Both the position numbers and the translations under genes were made by a program. Below, piece by piece: positions 8,355 to 17,343 of a stretch of 64,000 nt of DNA. The DNA lies in assembly GCF_000741645.1 (NCBI RefSeq), contig NZ_JGZD01000006.1, positions 1 to 64,000 of the forward strand. Direction: 5' to 3'. Below the pieces are notes generated by a model that saw nothing but the letters and a program-made list of their open reading frames with translations, did not search any database and was not told the DNA's origin. Each line of letters starts with the position of its first letter. Position 1 is the stretch's first letter. The stretch comes from Bifidobacterium minimum (GTDB taxonomy: Bacteria; Actinomycetota; Actinomycetes; Actinomycetales; Bifidobacteriaceae).

Positions 8355-10049
8355 ATGAGCGGACGGATACACCAGACCATCGCACGCACGTCACGGCTCT
8401 CGCGAAGTCTCACCCGCGATGAGGCCTACAAGAACGGCAGACTCACGCATGCGGGTTTCGTCTCCATCGCCATCCTGACCTTCATCACCTTCATCGGCAA
8501 CTTCACGCAGCTCCAGCTCAGTGCGGCCCTGCCCACCATCGTCGCCGAATTCGGCATCACCGTCACCACCGGACAATGGCTGACCTCCGTGTTCCAGCTC
8601 GTCATGGGCGTGATGGTGCCGCTGACGGCGTTCCTCACACGACGCTTCTCGACACGGCAGATCGTTCTGGCGTCGATGGTGTCGTTCACCGCGGGATCGC
8701 TGCTGGCCTGGCTGGGCCCCGGCTTCGAGCTCGTGCTTCTCGGCCGCGTGCTGGAGGCCATCGGCACCGGAGTGATGTGGCCGGTCCTGCAGATCACCAT
8801 CTTCTCGATCTATCCGATCACCCACCGCGGCGTGGCCATGGGAACGGTCGGCATGGCCATGGCCGTCGCCCCCGCGATAGGCCCGACCATCGGCGGCATG
8901 CAGACCGACGCCAACGGATGGCGGTCGATTTTCCTGTCCCTGACCGTGATGGGATTGTTCAGCCTCGCCCTGACGTTCTTCGGTCTGCGCAACTTCGTGG
9001 AGAAGGACCGCACGGTGAAGGCCGACTTCTTCTCCGTGGGCCTGTCCATCTTCGGCTTCGGCGGACTAATGTTCGGATTCACCAACATCGAGTCGTATCC
9101 GGCTGCCGATCCGCTGGTCTGGGGACCGATCGCCATCGGCGTGATCGGCATCGTCTGGTTCGTTCTGCGTCAGATACGCAACGCCCGCCGGTACCATGCG
9201 AAGGAATCCGCCCACGGGGTGGTATCCTCCTCCGGGGACAACGGCTCCGCCCCGGTCACGTCGCGTGCCTCCGGTCGCGCCGCCGAGCCGCCGCTGCTCG
9301 ACCTCGGCGTCCTGCGCAACCGCAGCTTCACCATCGGCACGATCTGCGCGTCGCTGAGCTTCTTTGCGTTCAGCTCGATCATGGTGATCATTCCCCTGTA
9401 CATCCAGGACGACCGCGGCTATTCCGCCACCATGAGCGGCCTCATCCTCCTGCCCGGCGCGGCGGGACAATGCATCGCCCAGTTCTTCGGCGGCAAGTTC
9501 CTCGACCGGTTCGGCGCGCGCCCGGTGGCTCTTGCCGGCACCGTAACCCTGCTGCTCGGAACCGTGATGATGAGCATGATCGGCACCGACACCTGGATCT
9601 GGTGGATATCCATCTGGCAGTTCGTCCGGCAGATCGGCATGGGATTCGTCCTCATGCCCATCACCACCTGGTCGCTCAACTCCCTCGACCCGCAGGACGT
9701 GTCCGCGGGATCGGCGGTGACGAACACCGCACGGCAGATATCGGGGGCGGTGGGGGCTCCCGTTCTGGTGATACTGATGGAGACCTTCGCGCGCATAAGG
9801 CATGCGGCCTTGGGCGGAGGCGCAGACACGGCCATCATCTCCAGCATCTTCGGAGTGCAGTCGGCGCTGCGGTTCTCCTCCGGAATCGTCGTGGTGATGG
9901 TGCTGCTCGTCCTGTTCGGCGTCAAAGGCGAGGGCGCCGGATCGTCGCGCGACATCGCGCGCCGTGCCATCGCGCGGATGCACGTCGTCCATGGACACCA
10001 TCCGATCGACGATCTGGGCCAACTCCCGCGCACCAATGCCCGGCACTGA
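8355..10049 (+). CDS. MFS transporter, DHA2 (EmrB/QacA-like) family, 14 helices
   Basis: Proton-driven drug or metabolite exporter. Length of 564 residues and about 14 hydrophobic helices match the DHA2 family. Conserved segments are visible: motif around LPTIVAEFGITVTTGQWLTSVFQL in helices 1-2, FLTRRFSTRQIVLAS in loop 2-3, and a motif-C-like stretch (GMAMAVAPAIGPTIGG) in helix 5. The start follows GGAGGAAGCGG by a normal distance. It is monocistronic between the EPS priming gene and the broken sugar-transport gene; substrate unknown. Confidence 0.88.
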   Translation: MSGRIHQTIARTSRLSRSLTRDEAYKNGRLTHAGFVSIAILTFITFIGNFTQLQLSAALPTIVAEFGITVTTGQWLTSVFQLVMGVMVPLTAFLTRRFSTRQIVLASMVSFTAGSLLAWLGPGFELVLLGRVLEAIGTGVMWPVLQITIFSIYPITHRGVAMGTVGMAMAVAPAIGPTIGGMQTDANGWRSIFLSLTVMGLFSLALTFFGLRNFVEKDRTVKADFFSVGLSIFGFGGLMFGFTNIESYPAADPLVWGPIAIGVIGIVWFVLRQIRNARRYHAKESAHGVVSSSGDNGSAPVTSRASGRAAEPPLLDLGVLRNRSFTIGTICASLSFFAFSSIMVIIPLYIQDDRGYSATMSGLILLPGAAGQCIAQFFGGKFLDRFGARPVALAGTVTLLLGTVMMSMIGTDTWIWWISIWQFVRQIGMGFVLMPITTWSLNSLDPQDVSAGSAVTNTARQISGAVGAPVLVILMETFARIRHAALGGGADTAIISSIFGVQSALRFSSGIVVVMVLLVLFGVKGEGAGSSRDIARRAIARMHVVHGHHPIDDLGQLPRTNARH

Positions 10050-10168
10050 TCCGGTTATCCGAACGGGCAGCCCAAGCGATTCTCGTGCTCTTCGGTTCAT
10101 GCGGCATGCCATCCATATGCCATCCATGGACGCGTCCATAACAAACGTCCGCACACGCGTATACGGCA

Positions 10169-10200
10169 GTGGGGGCCACCGGCAACCCGGCGGCCCCCAC
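10169..10200. terminator. Strong hairpin between convergent genes
   Basis: GTGGGGGCC and GGCCCCCAC arms, further paired by CCGG/CCGG around a short loop, form a very GC-rich hairpin about 120 bases after the MFS stop. No U-run follows, so factor-independent termination is plausible but not certain. It would serve the MFS gene and, from the other side, the solute-binding-protein remnant. Confidence 0.5.
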
Positions 10201-10272
10201 ATGTGAAGCAGTACGACGTGCGCATGACCAGTCGTGCGCATGACCACATCATGCTCTTGCCGTGACTCATAC

Positions 10273-10352
10273 CCCCGTCATGACGCTGTCAGCCCCGTCA
10301 TGACGCTGTCACCTTCCGGTCATGCACTCACTTTCCGGTCATGACGCAGTGA
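10273..10352. repeat. 20-base tandem repeats spanning the stop codon of the solute-binding protein gene
   Basis: CCCCGTCATGACGCTGTCA occurs at 10273-10291 and 10293-10311, then two diverged copies follow, the last of which contains the stop codon (10339-10341) of the minus-strand gene. This looks like repeated slippage duplication of the gene's 3' end. Confidence 0.75.
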
Positions 10353-11340
10353 CGGTGAAGCCCTGCTGCTTGCCGTAATCGATAAGGGACTTCTGGAAGT
10401 CCGACATCGCCGTGCTCAGCTTCTCGTCGCCGCGGTAGGCCTTGCCCGCGTAGTCGCCGAAGGTGTTCTGAACCTGGCTCCAGAAGGGCAGGAACTGGAA
10501 GTCGCCGATATCCTGGGATGCGGCCTCGGCGAGAACCTTGTTGTACTGCTGCCCGCCGAAATAGGTGGTCAGCTTGTCGTTGCCGGACAGGAACCAGGAG
10601 GCCTTCAGCGTGTTCTTGTCCGCGGGGAAGGCGCCGGCGTCGATCCGGGCCTTGATGCCCTTGGAGTCATGGCAGACGTAGTCCATGAACTTCCAGGCGG
10701 CATCCTTGTTCTTGGTGCCCTTGATCATGACCAGGGACGATCCGCCGTTTTCGGAGTTCACGTTCTCGCCGCTCTCCCACTGCGGGATCGTGGCAATGCG
10801 GAAGTTGCCCGACGCCTTGGGCGCACCGGAGAGAAGATTGTTCGGCATCCACGCGCCGATGATCAGCGAGGCGATGGTCCCGTCTCCCAGACCGCGGTTC
10901 CATTCGTCGGACCAGCTGCTGACCTTGGTGTTGACAAGCCCCTCATCGATCATCTTCTGCCAGTAGTTGACGGTCTTCCTGGTGCCCGCGTCGCCGGTGA
11001 GGTCGATGCCGATCTTCTCCCCATCGACGGTGAACGGCTTGCCGCCGGCCTGCGCGATCAGGGACATGAAGACGGTGGACTGGTTGTTGTCGCCCGCATC
11101 GGAGGTGATGTAGTAGTCACTGCCCAGGGCGTGGATCTTCTTGGCGGCCTCGTAGTATTCCTGCCACGTGGTGGGAACCGAGGTGACGCCGGCCTTGCCG
11201 AAGATCGCCTTGTTGTAGAACAGCGCGTTGGGGCCGGAATCCACGGGGAGGCCATAGGTCTTGCCGTTGACCTGGACGCCCTTCCACGTGCCCTCCTGAT
11301 AGAAGTCGGAGTAGCCCTTCGACAGAAAGGACGGGACGTA
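10339..11340 (-). pseudogene. ABC sugar transporter solute-binding protein, 5' end deleted
   Basis: Extracellular solute-binding protein of the family 1 sugar type: YGLPVDSGPNALFYNKAIFGKAG, a typical lobe-2 WQKMIDEGLV region, and GTKNKDAAWKFMDYV near the C-terminus. About 333 residues are readable; full-length relatives have about 420-450 with a lipoprotein signal, so the first 90-120 residues including signal peptide and Cys are absent. Reading back from GKTYGLP, the frame continues through VPSFLSKGYSDFYQEG to the junction at about 11340, where it meets a stop and a GH43 fragment in the opposite orientation. The first in-frame Met is at 11244. Without a signal it should not function. It ends in stop-codon repeats. 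Confidence 0.85.
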
Positions 11341-11658
11341 CTACTGGTTCGGATCACGACTGACCGGCTGGAGCACGAACGACAACATGTATTCGACGGC
11401 CGCAAGCTTCGCGGACCATGGTCCGCATGGAGGACCTTCGCCCCGGTCGGGTCCCATACCTTCGACTTGCAGGTCGACGCCGTGATACCGCTCGACGACA
11501 ACCCCTTCCACAGCGACCGGTTCCTCCTCATCGCCGACCGGTGGATGCAGAGCGATCTCGGCGAGTCGCCGTTGGTCCAGATTCCCGTGTCCATCGGGGA
11601 CGGACGGGCGTCGGCGGCATGGGAGCCATGCTATGAGGGAGAGCCCAGCCGCTCCTGA
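11339..11658 (+). pseudogene. GH43-family glycosidase, C-terminal fragment with frameshift
   Basis: The plus strand reads YYWFGSRLTGWSTNDNMYST, then after a one-base shift near 11400 RGPWSAWRTFAPVGSHTFDLQV and DRFLLIADRWMQSDLGES. This matches the region near the catalytic-domain end of GH43 enzymes acting on arabinose- or galactose-containing glycans. The 5' two-thirds is missing: coding sequence starts exactly at the junction with the 5'-truncated solute-binding protein gene. The fragment therefore has no start, no promoter and a frameshift. Orientation implies the two genes were once a divergent pair. Confidence 0.75.
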
Positions 11659-11669
11659 GCCGTGTCCGA

Positions 11670-12461
11670 TCATGATTCGCTGGCATCCGTATCCGGCAGA
11701 GCCTGTCCCGGGCATCCTCCAAGAACGCGGGTCATGGCCCTTCTCTCCGCGGTGGTCACCGACAGACCGTATTCGCTTTTGACCGCGATCTGCCGCGCCA
11801 CGTAACGACATCGGTACCCCGTGTTCGACGGCAGCCAGTACGCGGCCGACGCGGATCCCTTGTCCTCGTTGGCGTCTCCGTCGACCGCCATAAGATTGTG
11901 CTGATCGTTGCCGAAGCGCCGACGGGTCTGCGAATCCCATCCTCTGGCGCCGGACCTCCAGGCGTTCTCCAACGCGACGACGTGGTCGATCTGGACCATC
12001 GACGACGTGCGCGATCCACGCGTGAAGCGGATGGTCGAGCCGGTATAGGGATCCTCGAGGACTCCCCTGCGAACCGTGCATCCATCCGACGGATCGACCC
12101 TGACGTCGGTCATGTCACGCGCAAGAACCTCATCGCGCACATCGCATCCGTCGCCGTCGTCGTCGGTGCCACGATAGTCGAACGACGCCCGATCATATCC
12201 GCGCCCATCGGGATGGTCATCCACCATCAGGGATTCCATCGTCTCGAACGCCACGCCCACGGCCCGGCGCAATCCCACGTGCTCGCCGACGGGAGCGCTG
12301 ACCCATGGCAGGGCGAAACCGATGACGACGCCTGCGATCAGCGACCATGCCATCAGGACGGATATGCGACGGACCGCCCGACGAACGATGCCGCGACGCC
12401 ACGGATCCCGCTGCATGGCATCGGCATACGTCCATCGTCCATCCGCCCGTCGCTCATCCAT
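11670..12461 (-). CDS. Secreted or membrane-anchored HNH-type nuclease (DUF1524-like)
   Basis: The C-terminal half carries the DUF1524/GmrSD-type HNH nuclease pattern: QIDHVVALENAWRSGA, FGNDQHNLMAVDGDANEDKG, and WLPSNTGYRCRYVARQIAVK. The His of DHVVAL and the Asn/Asp residues are the expected metal/catalytic positions. One hydrophobic segment (VLMAWSLIAGVVIGFALPWV, about residues 34-54) would export or anchor it. The start is the Met at 12461 because GGGGGAGG sits just upstream; an open frame continues to 12509. Related proteins occur widely in actinobacteria, and their role (DNA scavenging or defence) is not settled. No partner gene is adjacent. Confidence 0.8.
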   Translation of the reverse strand: MDERRADGRWTYADAMQRDPWRRGIVRRAVRRISVLMAWSLIAGVVIGFALPWVSAPVGEHVGLRRAVGVAFETMESLMVDDHPDGRGYDRASFDYRGTDDDGDGCDVRDEVLARDMTDVRVDPSDGCTVRRGVLEDPYTGSTIRFTRGSRTSSMVQIDHVVALENAWRSGARGWDSQTRRRFGNDQHNLMAVDGDANEDKGSASAAYWLPSNTGYRCRYVARQIAVKSEYGLSVTTAERRAMTRVLGGCPGQALPDTDASES

Positions 12462-12748
12462 GAAGCCTCCCCCGACCCCGTCGAACCGCATGGCCCAACC
12501 ACACGGCACAGTTACATGGCCCAGCTACATGGCCGAACCGTATCCGCCCGTGGACCGCGCAGGTCAAGGGATGCAGTTACATGGCTGAACCGTGCGACCC
12601 AACCGTGAATCCAACCGCGAACCCAATCACTGCGGCCATTCGCCCACCACGTAACCAGACGCAGGGAAGCACCGCGTCGAAAACACCTCTCTGTGGTCAA
12701 CCGTGGCGCGGCGGGGATACGGGCGGCTCCGGAACTCGGGCTCCCGAC

Positions 12749-12778
12749 TCCGACTCAGGCTCCGACTCAGGCTCAGGC
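12749..12778. repeat. 12-base tandem repeats at the stop codon of the aldo/keto reductase gene
   Basis: TCCGACTCAGGC is present at 12749-12760 and 12761-12772 and continues as TCAGGC, in which TCA is the complement of the gene's stop codon (12773-12775). Confidence 0.7.
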
Positions 12779-13655
12779 GTAGGAGAACGTCAACGGGTCA
12801 TGGCCGGCGCGCGTGGGACCGTCCAGAGCGTCGATCTCCGCATGTTCCGCCGGCGTGAGCGAGAATCCGAAAAGGTCGAGGTTCTCGCGCTGGCGCTCGG
12901 CGTGGACGGATTTGGGAATGATGATCGTGCCGTTCTCGATATGCCACCGCAGGATCACCTGGGCGCAGGACACGCCATGCTCCCGCGCGATGGCGCGTAT
13001 CAGCCCGTCACCGGCATCCAGATCCGCTCCGCGGGCCATGGGCGAGTAGGCCTCCACCGCTATGCCGCGGGAACGGCAGTATGAAGCCACATCCCTCTGC
13101 TGCCAGGTCGGATGGCATTCGATCTGATCAACGCCGGGATACTCGCCGGTCTCGGAGCGCAGACGGTCAAGATGCTCGGGGAGGAAGTTGCACACGCCCA
13201 ACGACCGAACCCTGCCCTCGTCACGCAGACGGACGAACGCCCTCCATGTCTCGGCCGCCCGCCAATCGAAGGGTGTCGGCCAATGGATCATATACATATC
13301 GACGTAATCGAGACCCAGAAGGGCGGTCTGACGGTCGAAGGCGCGAAGCGTGGAGTCGTCCCTGCTCGGTGTCTCTGAGCTTGGTCGTGACCCACAGACC
13401 ACGGCGACGATCCCCGTGGTCGTATCCGGCCGCCTTGAGCGCACGGCCGATCCCCGCCTCATTGCCGTAGCCGGCGGCACCATCGATATGGCGGTATCCC
13501 AACGACAGCGCGGACTCGACCACGGGGGTGGTCTCCCTGTCGCCGACCCGCAGGACGCCCAGACCGATCTGGGGAACGGCGTTGCCGTCCATCAGGTCAA
13601 TCATCGGAACGTCGGGATCCGTCATAGTGGGATCCATCACAGTGGAATCCGTCAT
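12773..13655 (-). pseudogene. Aldo/keto reductase, frameshifted
   Basis: NADPH-dependent reductase fold. The first frame (start 13655, GGGAGG upstream) gives VPQIGLGVLRVGD, SLGYRHIDGAAGYGNEAGIG and WVTTKLRDTEQ, with the catalytic Asp and Tyr. Near 13365-13378 the frame shifts by one base, and the rest (RAFDRQTALLGLDYVDMYMIHWP, GVCNFLPEHL, IPKSVHAERQRENLDLF) continues in another frame to 12773. Joined, they give a normal length of about 290 residues. The shift is in a run of mixed G/A, not a long homopolymer, so an inactivating indel or sequencing error are both possible. Confidence 0.85.
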
Positions 13656-13794
13656 GTCTGCCCATCCTCCCGGGACATCGTCCAGCTTCCGCTGATAACG
13701 TCGCAGCGCGTGGCTCCAAACCGATGCTAACCGGCAATGTATCCAACCACAACCGCCATGGGCAAGGACACCGGCAGACACTAGGAACACTCGC

Positions 13795-13840
13795 AAAAAG
13801 CCGACCCACCCCGAAACAGCGTGAAAGGGGGCGGGCCGGC
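13795..13840 (-). terminator. Rho-independent terminator of the ara operon
   Basis: On the minus strand GCCGGCCCGCCCC pairs with GGGGTGGGTCGGC across a loop of about 14 bases, followed by TTTTT. It lies about 55 bases after the araA stop codon and before the next gene, so it should end araA transcription. Confidence 0.8.
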
Positions 13841-13844
13841 TGGA

Positions 13845-13911
13845 ATCAGTGGCGGTTGTCGATCAGTGGGGTTGTCGATCAGTGGCGGTTGCCGATCAGT
13901 GGCGGTTGTCA
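13845..13911. repeat. 17-base tandem repeat covering the araA stop codon
   Basis: Four copies of ATCAGTGGCGGTTGTCG (one is 16 bases, others have single changes) at 13845, 13862, 13878 and 13895. The last copy encodes the final residues (LDNRH) and stop of araA, so the three others are duplications of the gene's own 3' end. Confidence 0.85.
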
Positions 13912-15413
13912 AGACGGTGATACATCTCGCTGATCTGCAGATCGCGCTCGAACCCACGCGGCATGGTGTCCTCGTCGATGACCGCGAGCTCCACGCCGGC
14001 GATGCGCGCGAAGTCCTCCCACGCCTCACGGCCGATGGAAGTCGTCATGCAGGTGTGGTGCGAGCCACCGGCACGAAGCCAGCACTCGGCCGAAGCCTTG
14101 AGACCGGGACGAGGAACCCAGAGCCCACGAGCGCAGGGCAGCTTCTCCAACGATCCGTCGGGTTCGACGACATCGACCACGTTCATGAGCAGACGGAAAC
14201 GCTCGCGCACGTCCGCCATGGACACCACGACCGCGTCCTCCCTGGGCGCGACGGTGAAGACGAGGCGCACGGGATCGGCCTTGCCGCCGATTCCCAGAGG
14301 ATGGATCTCCAGGGAGGGCCTGGCGATGGTGCCCACGGATGGCGAGACCTCAAGCATGTGCGAGCCCATGATCTTCTCATGGCCGGGAACGAAGTTGTAG
14401 GAGTAGTCCTCCATCAGGGAGGCCCCGCCGTCGAGTCCGAATCCCATCACGCTGGCGATGCGCACCAGAACGGCCGTCTTCCAGTCGCCCTCGGCGGAGA
14501 ATCCCCATCCGTACTCGGAGGGGAAGCGCTGCGGTCCGACTCCCGGAAGCTGGCTGAGCGTTCCCAGATCCTCGAAGTTGTCCACGCCGGCGGTGGTCCC
14601 GTAGTCGTTCATCATGTTCACCATGCCGGCCTCCTCCTTGGCGGCGGTGAACAGGGAGTCGTAGCGCTCGTCGAGAAGTTTGGGAGCGACGTCGTACTTG
14701 GCCTTGTAGTCCTCGATGAGGGCCTTGACCTGATCGTCCTTGACCTTGTCCACGTAGGACACCAGCTCGTTGACGGCCCAGGTGTTGATCGACGCGCCGA
14801 ACACGCGCTCGGCCTCGGTCTTGTCGCCCTCGGTGACGGCCACATTGCGCATGTTGTCGCCCCAGCGCATAACCTTCATGGTGTTGGACGCGTCCCACCC
14901 GGCGCAGGCGCGCGCCCATGTGCCGATGCGGTCCGCGACCTCGGGATCGGTGTAGTGGCCGACGACGATCTTGCGCGGGATCCCCAGACGGGTGACGATG
15001 TAGCCGAACTCACGATCTCCATGGGCCGACTGGTTGAGGTTCATGAAGTCCATGTCGATGGTGTCCCACGGGATCTCGACGTGGTGCTGGGTGTTCAGCT
15101 GCAGAAGAGGCTTGCGCAGCGCCCCGAGCCCGCGGATCCACATCTTGGCCGGGGAGAACGTGTGCATCCAGGCGATGACGCCGATGCAAGCGGGGTCGGA
15201 CGACGCCTCGGTCATGAACTCCCTGACTCCATCGGAGGATTTGAGAGTGGGCTTGAGAACCAGTTTCACCGGTATGCGGCCGGTGGAGTTCAGCGCGTCC
15301 ACGATCTCGGTGGACTGCTCGGCCAGCTGGCGAAGCGCCTCCTCGCCGTAGAGGTCCTGCGATCCGACGCCGAACCAGATTTCCTTGCCCTCGAAGGGAT
15401 TGCTCATCGACAT
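13896..15413 (-). CDS. araA: L-arabinose isomerase
   Basis: Cytoplasmic Mn-dependent isomerase converting L-arabinose to L-ribulose. 505 residues, the normal family length. Recognisable segments: EIWFGVGSQDLYGEEAL at the N-terminus, VIAWMHTFSPAKMWIRGL, LLQLNTQHHVEIPW, RWGDNMRNVAVTEGDK, and the C-terminal HPLGIGGKADPVRLVF with metal-binding His/Glu positions. The start (MSMSNPF) has AAAGGAC nine bases upstream; the open frame extends to 15614 but without another site. It is the last gene of araB'-araD*-araA and appears intact although the other two genes are broken, so arabinose would stop at ribulose or not be processed unless paralogues exist elsewhere. Confidence 0.96.
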   Translation of the reverse strand: MSMSNPFEGKEIWFGVGSQDLYGEEALRQLAEQSTEIVDALNSTGRIPVKLVLKPTLKSSDGVREFMTEASSDPACIGVIAWMHTFSPAKMWIRGLGALRKPLLQLNTQHHVEIPWDTIDMDFMNLNQSAHGDREFGYIVTRLGIPRKIVVGHYTDPEVADRIGTWARACAGWDASNTMKVMRWGDNMRNVAVTEGDKTEAERVFGASINTWAVNELVSYVDKVKDDQVKALIEDYKAKYDVAPKLLDERYDSLFTAAKEEAGMVNMMNDYGTTAGVDNFEDLGTLSQLPGVGPQRFPSEYGWGFSAEGDWKTAVLVRIASVMGFGLDGGASLMEDYSYNFVPGHEKIMGSHMLEVSPSVGTIARPSLEIHPLGIGGKADPVRLVFTVAPREDAVVVSMADVRERFRLLMNVVDVVEPDGSLEKLPCARGLWVPRPGLKASAECWLRAGGSHHTCMTTSIGREAWEDFARIAGVELAVIDEDTMPRGFERDLQISEMYHRLDNRH

Positions 15414-15564
15414 GATCTGTCCTTTACTGACATGCGCGGTCGGAGCCGCGCGGTTGTTGCCTCGTTGCGGTATTGCCTCGTTGTGGTTGAACGTCCTCGC
15501 ACCAGCCGCGGGCCACGTTCCGGACGATCCCGGAACGTGGATCGGACCAGCATCATCGGTATGG

Positions 15565-16257
15565 TCAGTGCTGACCGTAGACGTTCTGATAACGGTCGTT
15601 GAGCTTGTCGACATCCTCCTGGGGGATTTCGATGATGTCGCCCAACTGCTTAGCGGCGCACATGGTGTGCGCCACCTCCTCCGTCATCGCGGCCGCCTTG
15701 ACGGCGGCTTCGGCGTCCCTGCCGATGGTGAAGGGGCCGTGGTTCTGCATCAGCACCGCCGGGGAATGCGGATACTTGCGCAGCGTCTCGACGACCCCTT
15801 CGCCGATGGCCTCGGAATCGATCAGGCGGAAGGGACCCACCGGAACCGGACCACCGAATTCATCACCCATCATCGTCAGGCCGCAGGGGATGTTCTTCCC
15901 GGTGGCGGCCCAGGCGGTGGCATAGGTGGAGTGCGTGTGCACGACGCCGTAGACGTCGGGCATGTTGCGGTAGATGTAAGCATGGGAGGCCGTGTCGAAC
16001 GAGGGCGCCTCGGTGCCGTCGACGACATTGCCGTCAAGGTCGCAGACGACCATCGAACCGGGCGTCAGATACTCGTAACGGACCCCCGAGGGCTTGATCA
16101 CCATAAGATCCGCGGTATGGAGACGCTGCGAGACGTTGCCCGCGGTCCACACGACGAGATTCCACGTCAGAAGCTGCTGGTGGAGGTCGGAGACGATCTG
16201 GCGGACCTACTTGACCTCGGCGCGGACCTCGGGTCCGTAATCGGCGAGAGTTGTCAT
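15565..16257 (-). pseudogene. araD: L-ribulose-5-phosphate 4-epimerase with premature stop at codon 17
   Basis: Class II aldolase/epimerase that converts L-ribulose-5-phosphate to D-xylulose-5-phosphate. The reading frame from ATG at 16255-16257 (AGGGA upstream) gives MTTLADYGPEVRAEVK, then TAG at 16207-16209, then VRQIVSDLHQQLLTWNLV and the rest without interruption. Zinc-binding His residues in VVHTHSTYAT and MQNHGPF are intact. The likely original codon was CAG, so a single C to T change explains the stop. The first Met after it (MWTAGNVS, 16152) would remove about 35 residues of the fold. Readthrough or reinitiation cannot be excluded; otherwise it is null. Confidence 0.9.
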
Positions 16258-16272
16258 AATGCATTTCCCTTT

Positions 16273-16304
16273 CATGGTGTGTGTCGGGCATGGTGTGTGT
16301 CGGG
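16273..16304. repeat. 16-base tandem repeat in the araB'-araD gap
   Basis: CATGGTGTGTGTCGGG is repeated twice without a gap, just upstream of the araD ribosome binding site. The rest of the 131-base gap shows nothing else I recognise. Confidence 0.7.
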
Positions 16305-16388
16305 TCTTGTATGCGGTGCGGGACGCCATACGCTCGCGCCCCACGCCGCCGTCTTCCACAGCGGGTTATCTTCTTGAGTTACTTTGGG

Positions 16389-17225
16389 TTATCTTTCCAG
16401 CGGAATGGCCTCGATGGCCGCCCTCTCGATGGGAAGCCCCCTCACGAAGTTCGCGAAGAACTCCTCGAAACCGGCCACATCCGCGGGATCGGGCTCCTCC
16501 ACCGTGGATTGGGCATCAGCGAAGACGCGATCGTCGAGATGGTCGGCAAGGGGGGTGTCCGCGTGCCAGAGATAATCGGCCAGAACGACCATGCCCCAGG
16601 CACCGCCCTCGGCCGCGGTGGACATCACCTGGATGGGCGTGTTGAATGCGGCGGCGAGGATCTTCTGCGCGACCTTGGGCGTGGTGAAGATCCCTCCATG
16701 CCCGATAAGCGAGTCGACCCTGACGCCCTCGTCCTTCGTCATGACGTCCATGCCGATCTTCACCGGGGAGAACGCTCCGAACAGCTGGGCGCGCATGAAG
16801 TTCGCCAAGGTCATCGAGGCTTCCGGACCGCGCGCGAACACCGGTCTTCCCTCCTCGATCCCGGCCAGGAACTCGCCCGAATAGAAGCAGTAGTTGAGAA
16901 GGCCGCCCGCGTCCGCGTCGGCCTCCGGGGAGATCGCCGTGCGGAACAGCGTGCCGTATAGGGTGCCGGCGTCCAAAGTCAGTCCCACGGCCTCGGCGAA
17001 CTGGCCGAAAAGCCTGACCCACGCGTTGAGATCCGACGTGAAATTGTTGGCGTGGCTCATCCCCGCGGGATCGCCGGCGGGGGTGGCGACGAGGTCGACC
17101 TCGGGATGGAGGCGCTCAAGCGTATGGTCAAGGACCACCGTGGCGAAGATCGAGGTCCCGGCCGAGACGTTGCCGGTGCGGACCCGCACGGCGTTCGTGG
17201 CGACCATGTCGGCGGGCCGCGTCAA
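16389..17225 (-). pseudogene. FGGY-family ribulokinase, N-terminal half deleted
   Basis: The readable 278 residues are the C-terminal FGGY kinase domain: VRTGNVSAGTSIFATVVLD, DLVATPAGDPAGMSHANNFTSDLNAW, VDSLIGHGGIFTTPKVAQKIL and MSTAAEGGAWGMVVLADYL. Full FGGY ribulokinases/xylulokinases are about 500-550 residues, so about 250 residues with the substrate-binding N-domain are gone. In-frame coding similarity begins only about 40 bases from the operator at 17266-17279; an upstream in-frame stop lies within the operator. No good start exists (TTG at 17225 lacks a ribosome site). Position upstream of araD and araA identifies it as the former araB. Confidence 0.85.
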
Positions 17226-17265
17226 CCACTGCGGCCATGGGAGCGGCCATCCGCCCTCGGATGGT

Positions 17266-17279
17266 TGTTAGCGCTCACA
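17266..17279. promoter_or_regulatory. LacI-type operator of the ara operon
   Basis: TGTTAGCGCTCACA is a near-perfect palindrome around AGCGCT, the form described for LacI-family arabinose regulators in bifidobacteria. It lies between the LacI regulator gene and the truncated kinase, which would make it the operon operator. The bases between it and 17344 hold no other clear feature. Confidence 0.7.
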
Positions 17280-17343
17280 TCGATAGACAGCACTATACGC
17301 GAGAACAATCCAGTTCGCAACATTTCCGGACGCGCGAGCCGTG

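Noticed and set aside
10669..11338. Long plus-strand open frame fused to the GH43 fragment
   Set aside because: It is antisense to the well-recognised solute-binding protein sequence; only the part after 11339 is a real remnant.
13845..13911. CRISPR-like array
   Set aside because: Repeats are contiguous, with no spacers, and derive from the araA 3' end; no cas genes anywhere in the window.
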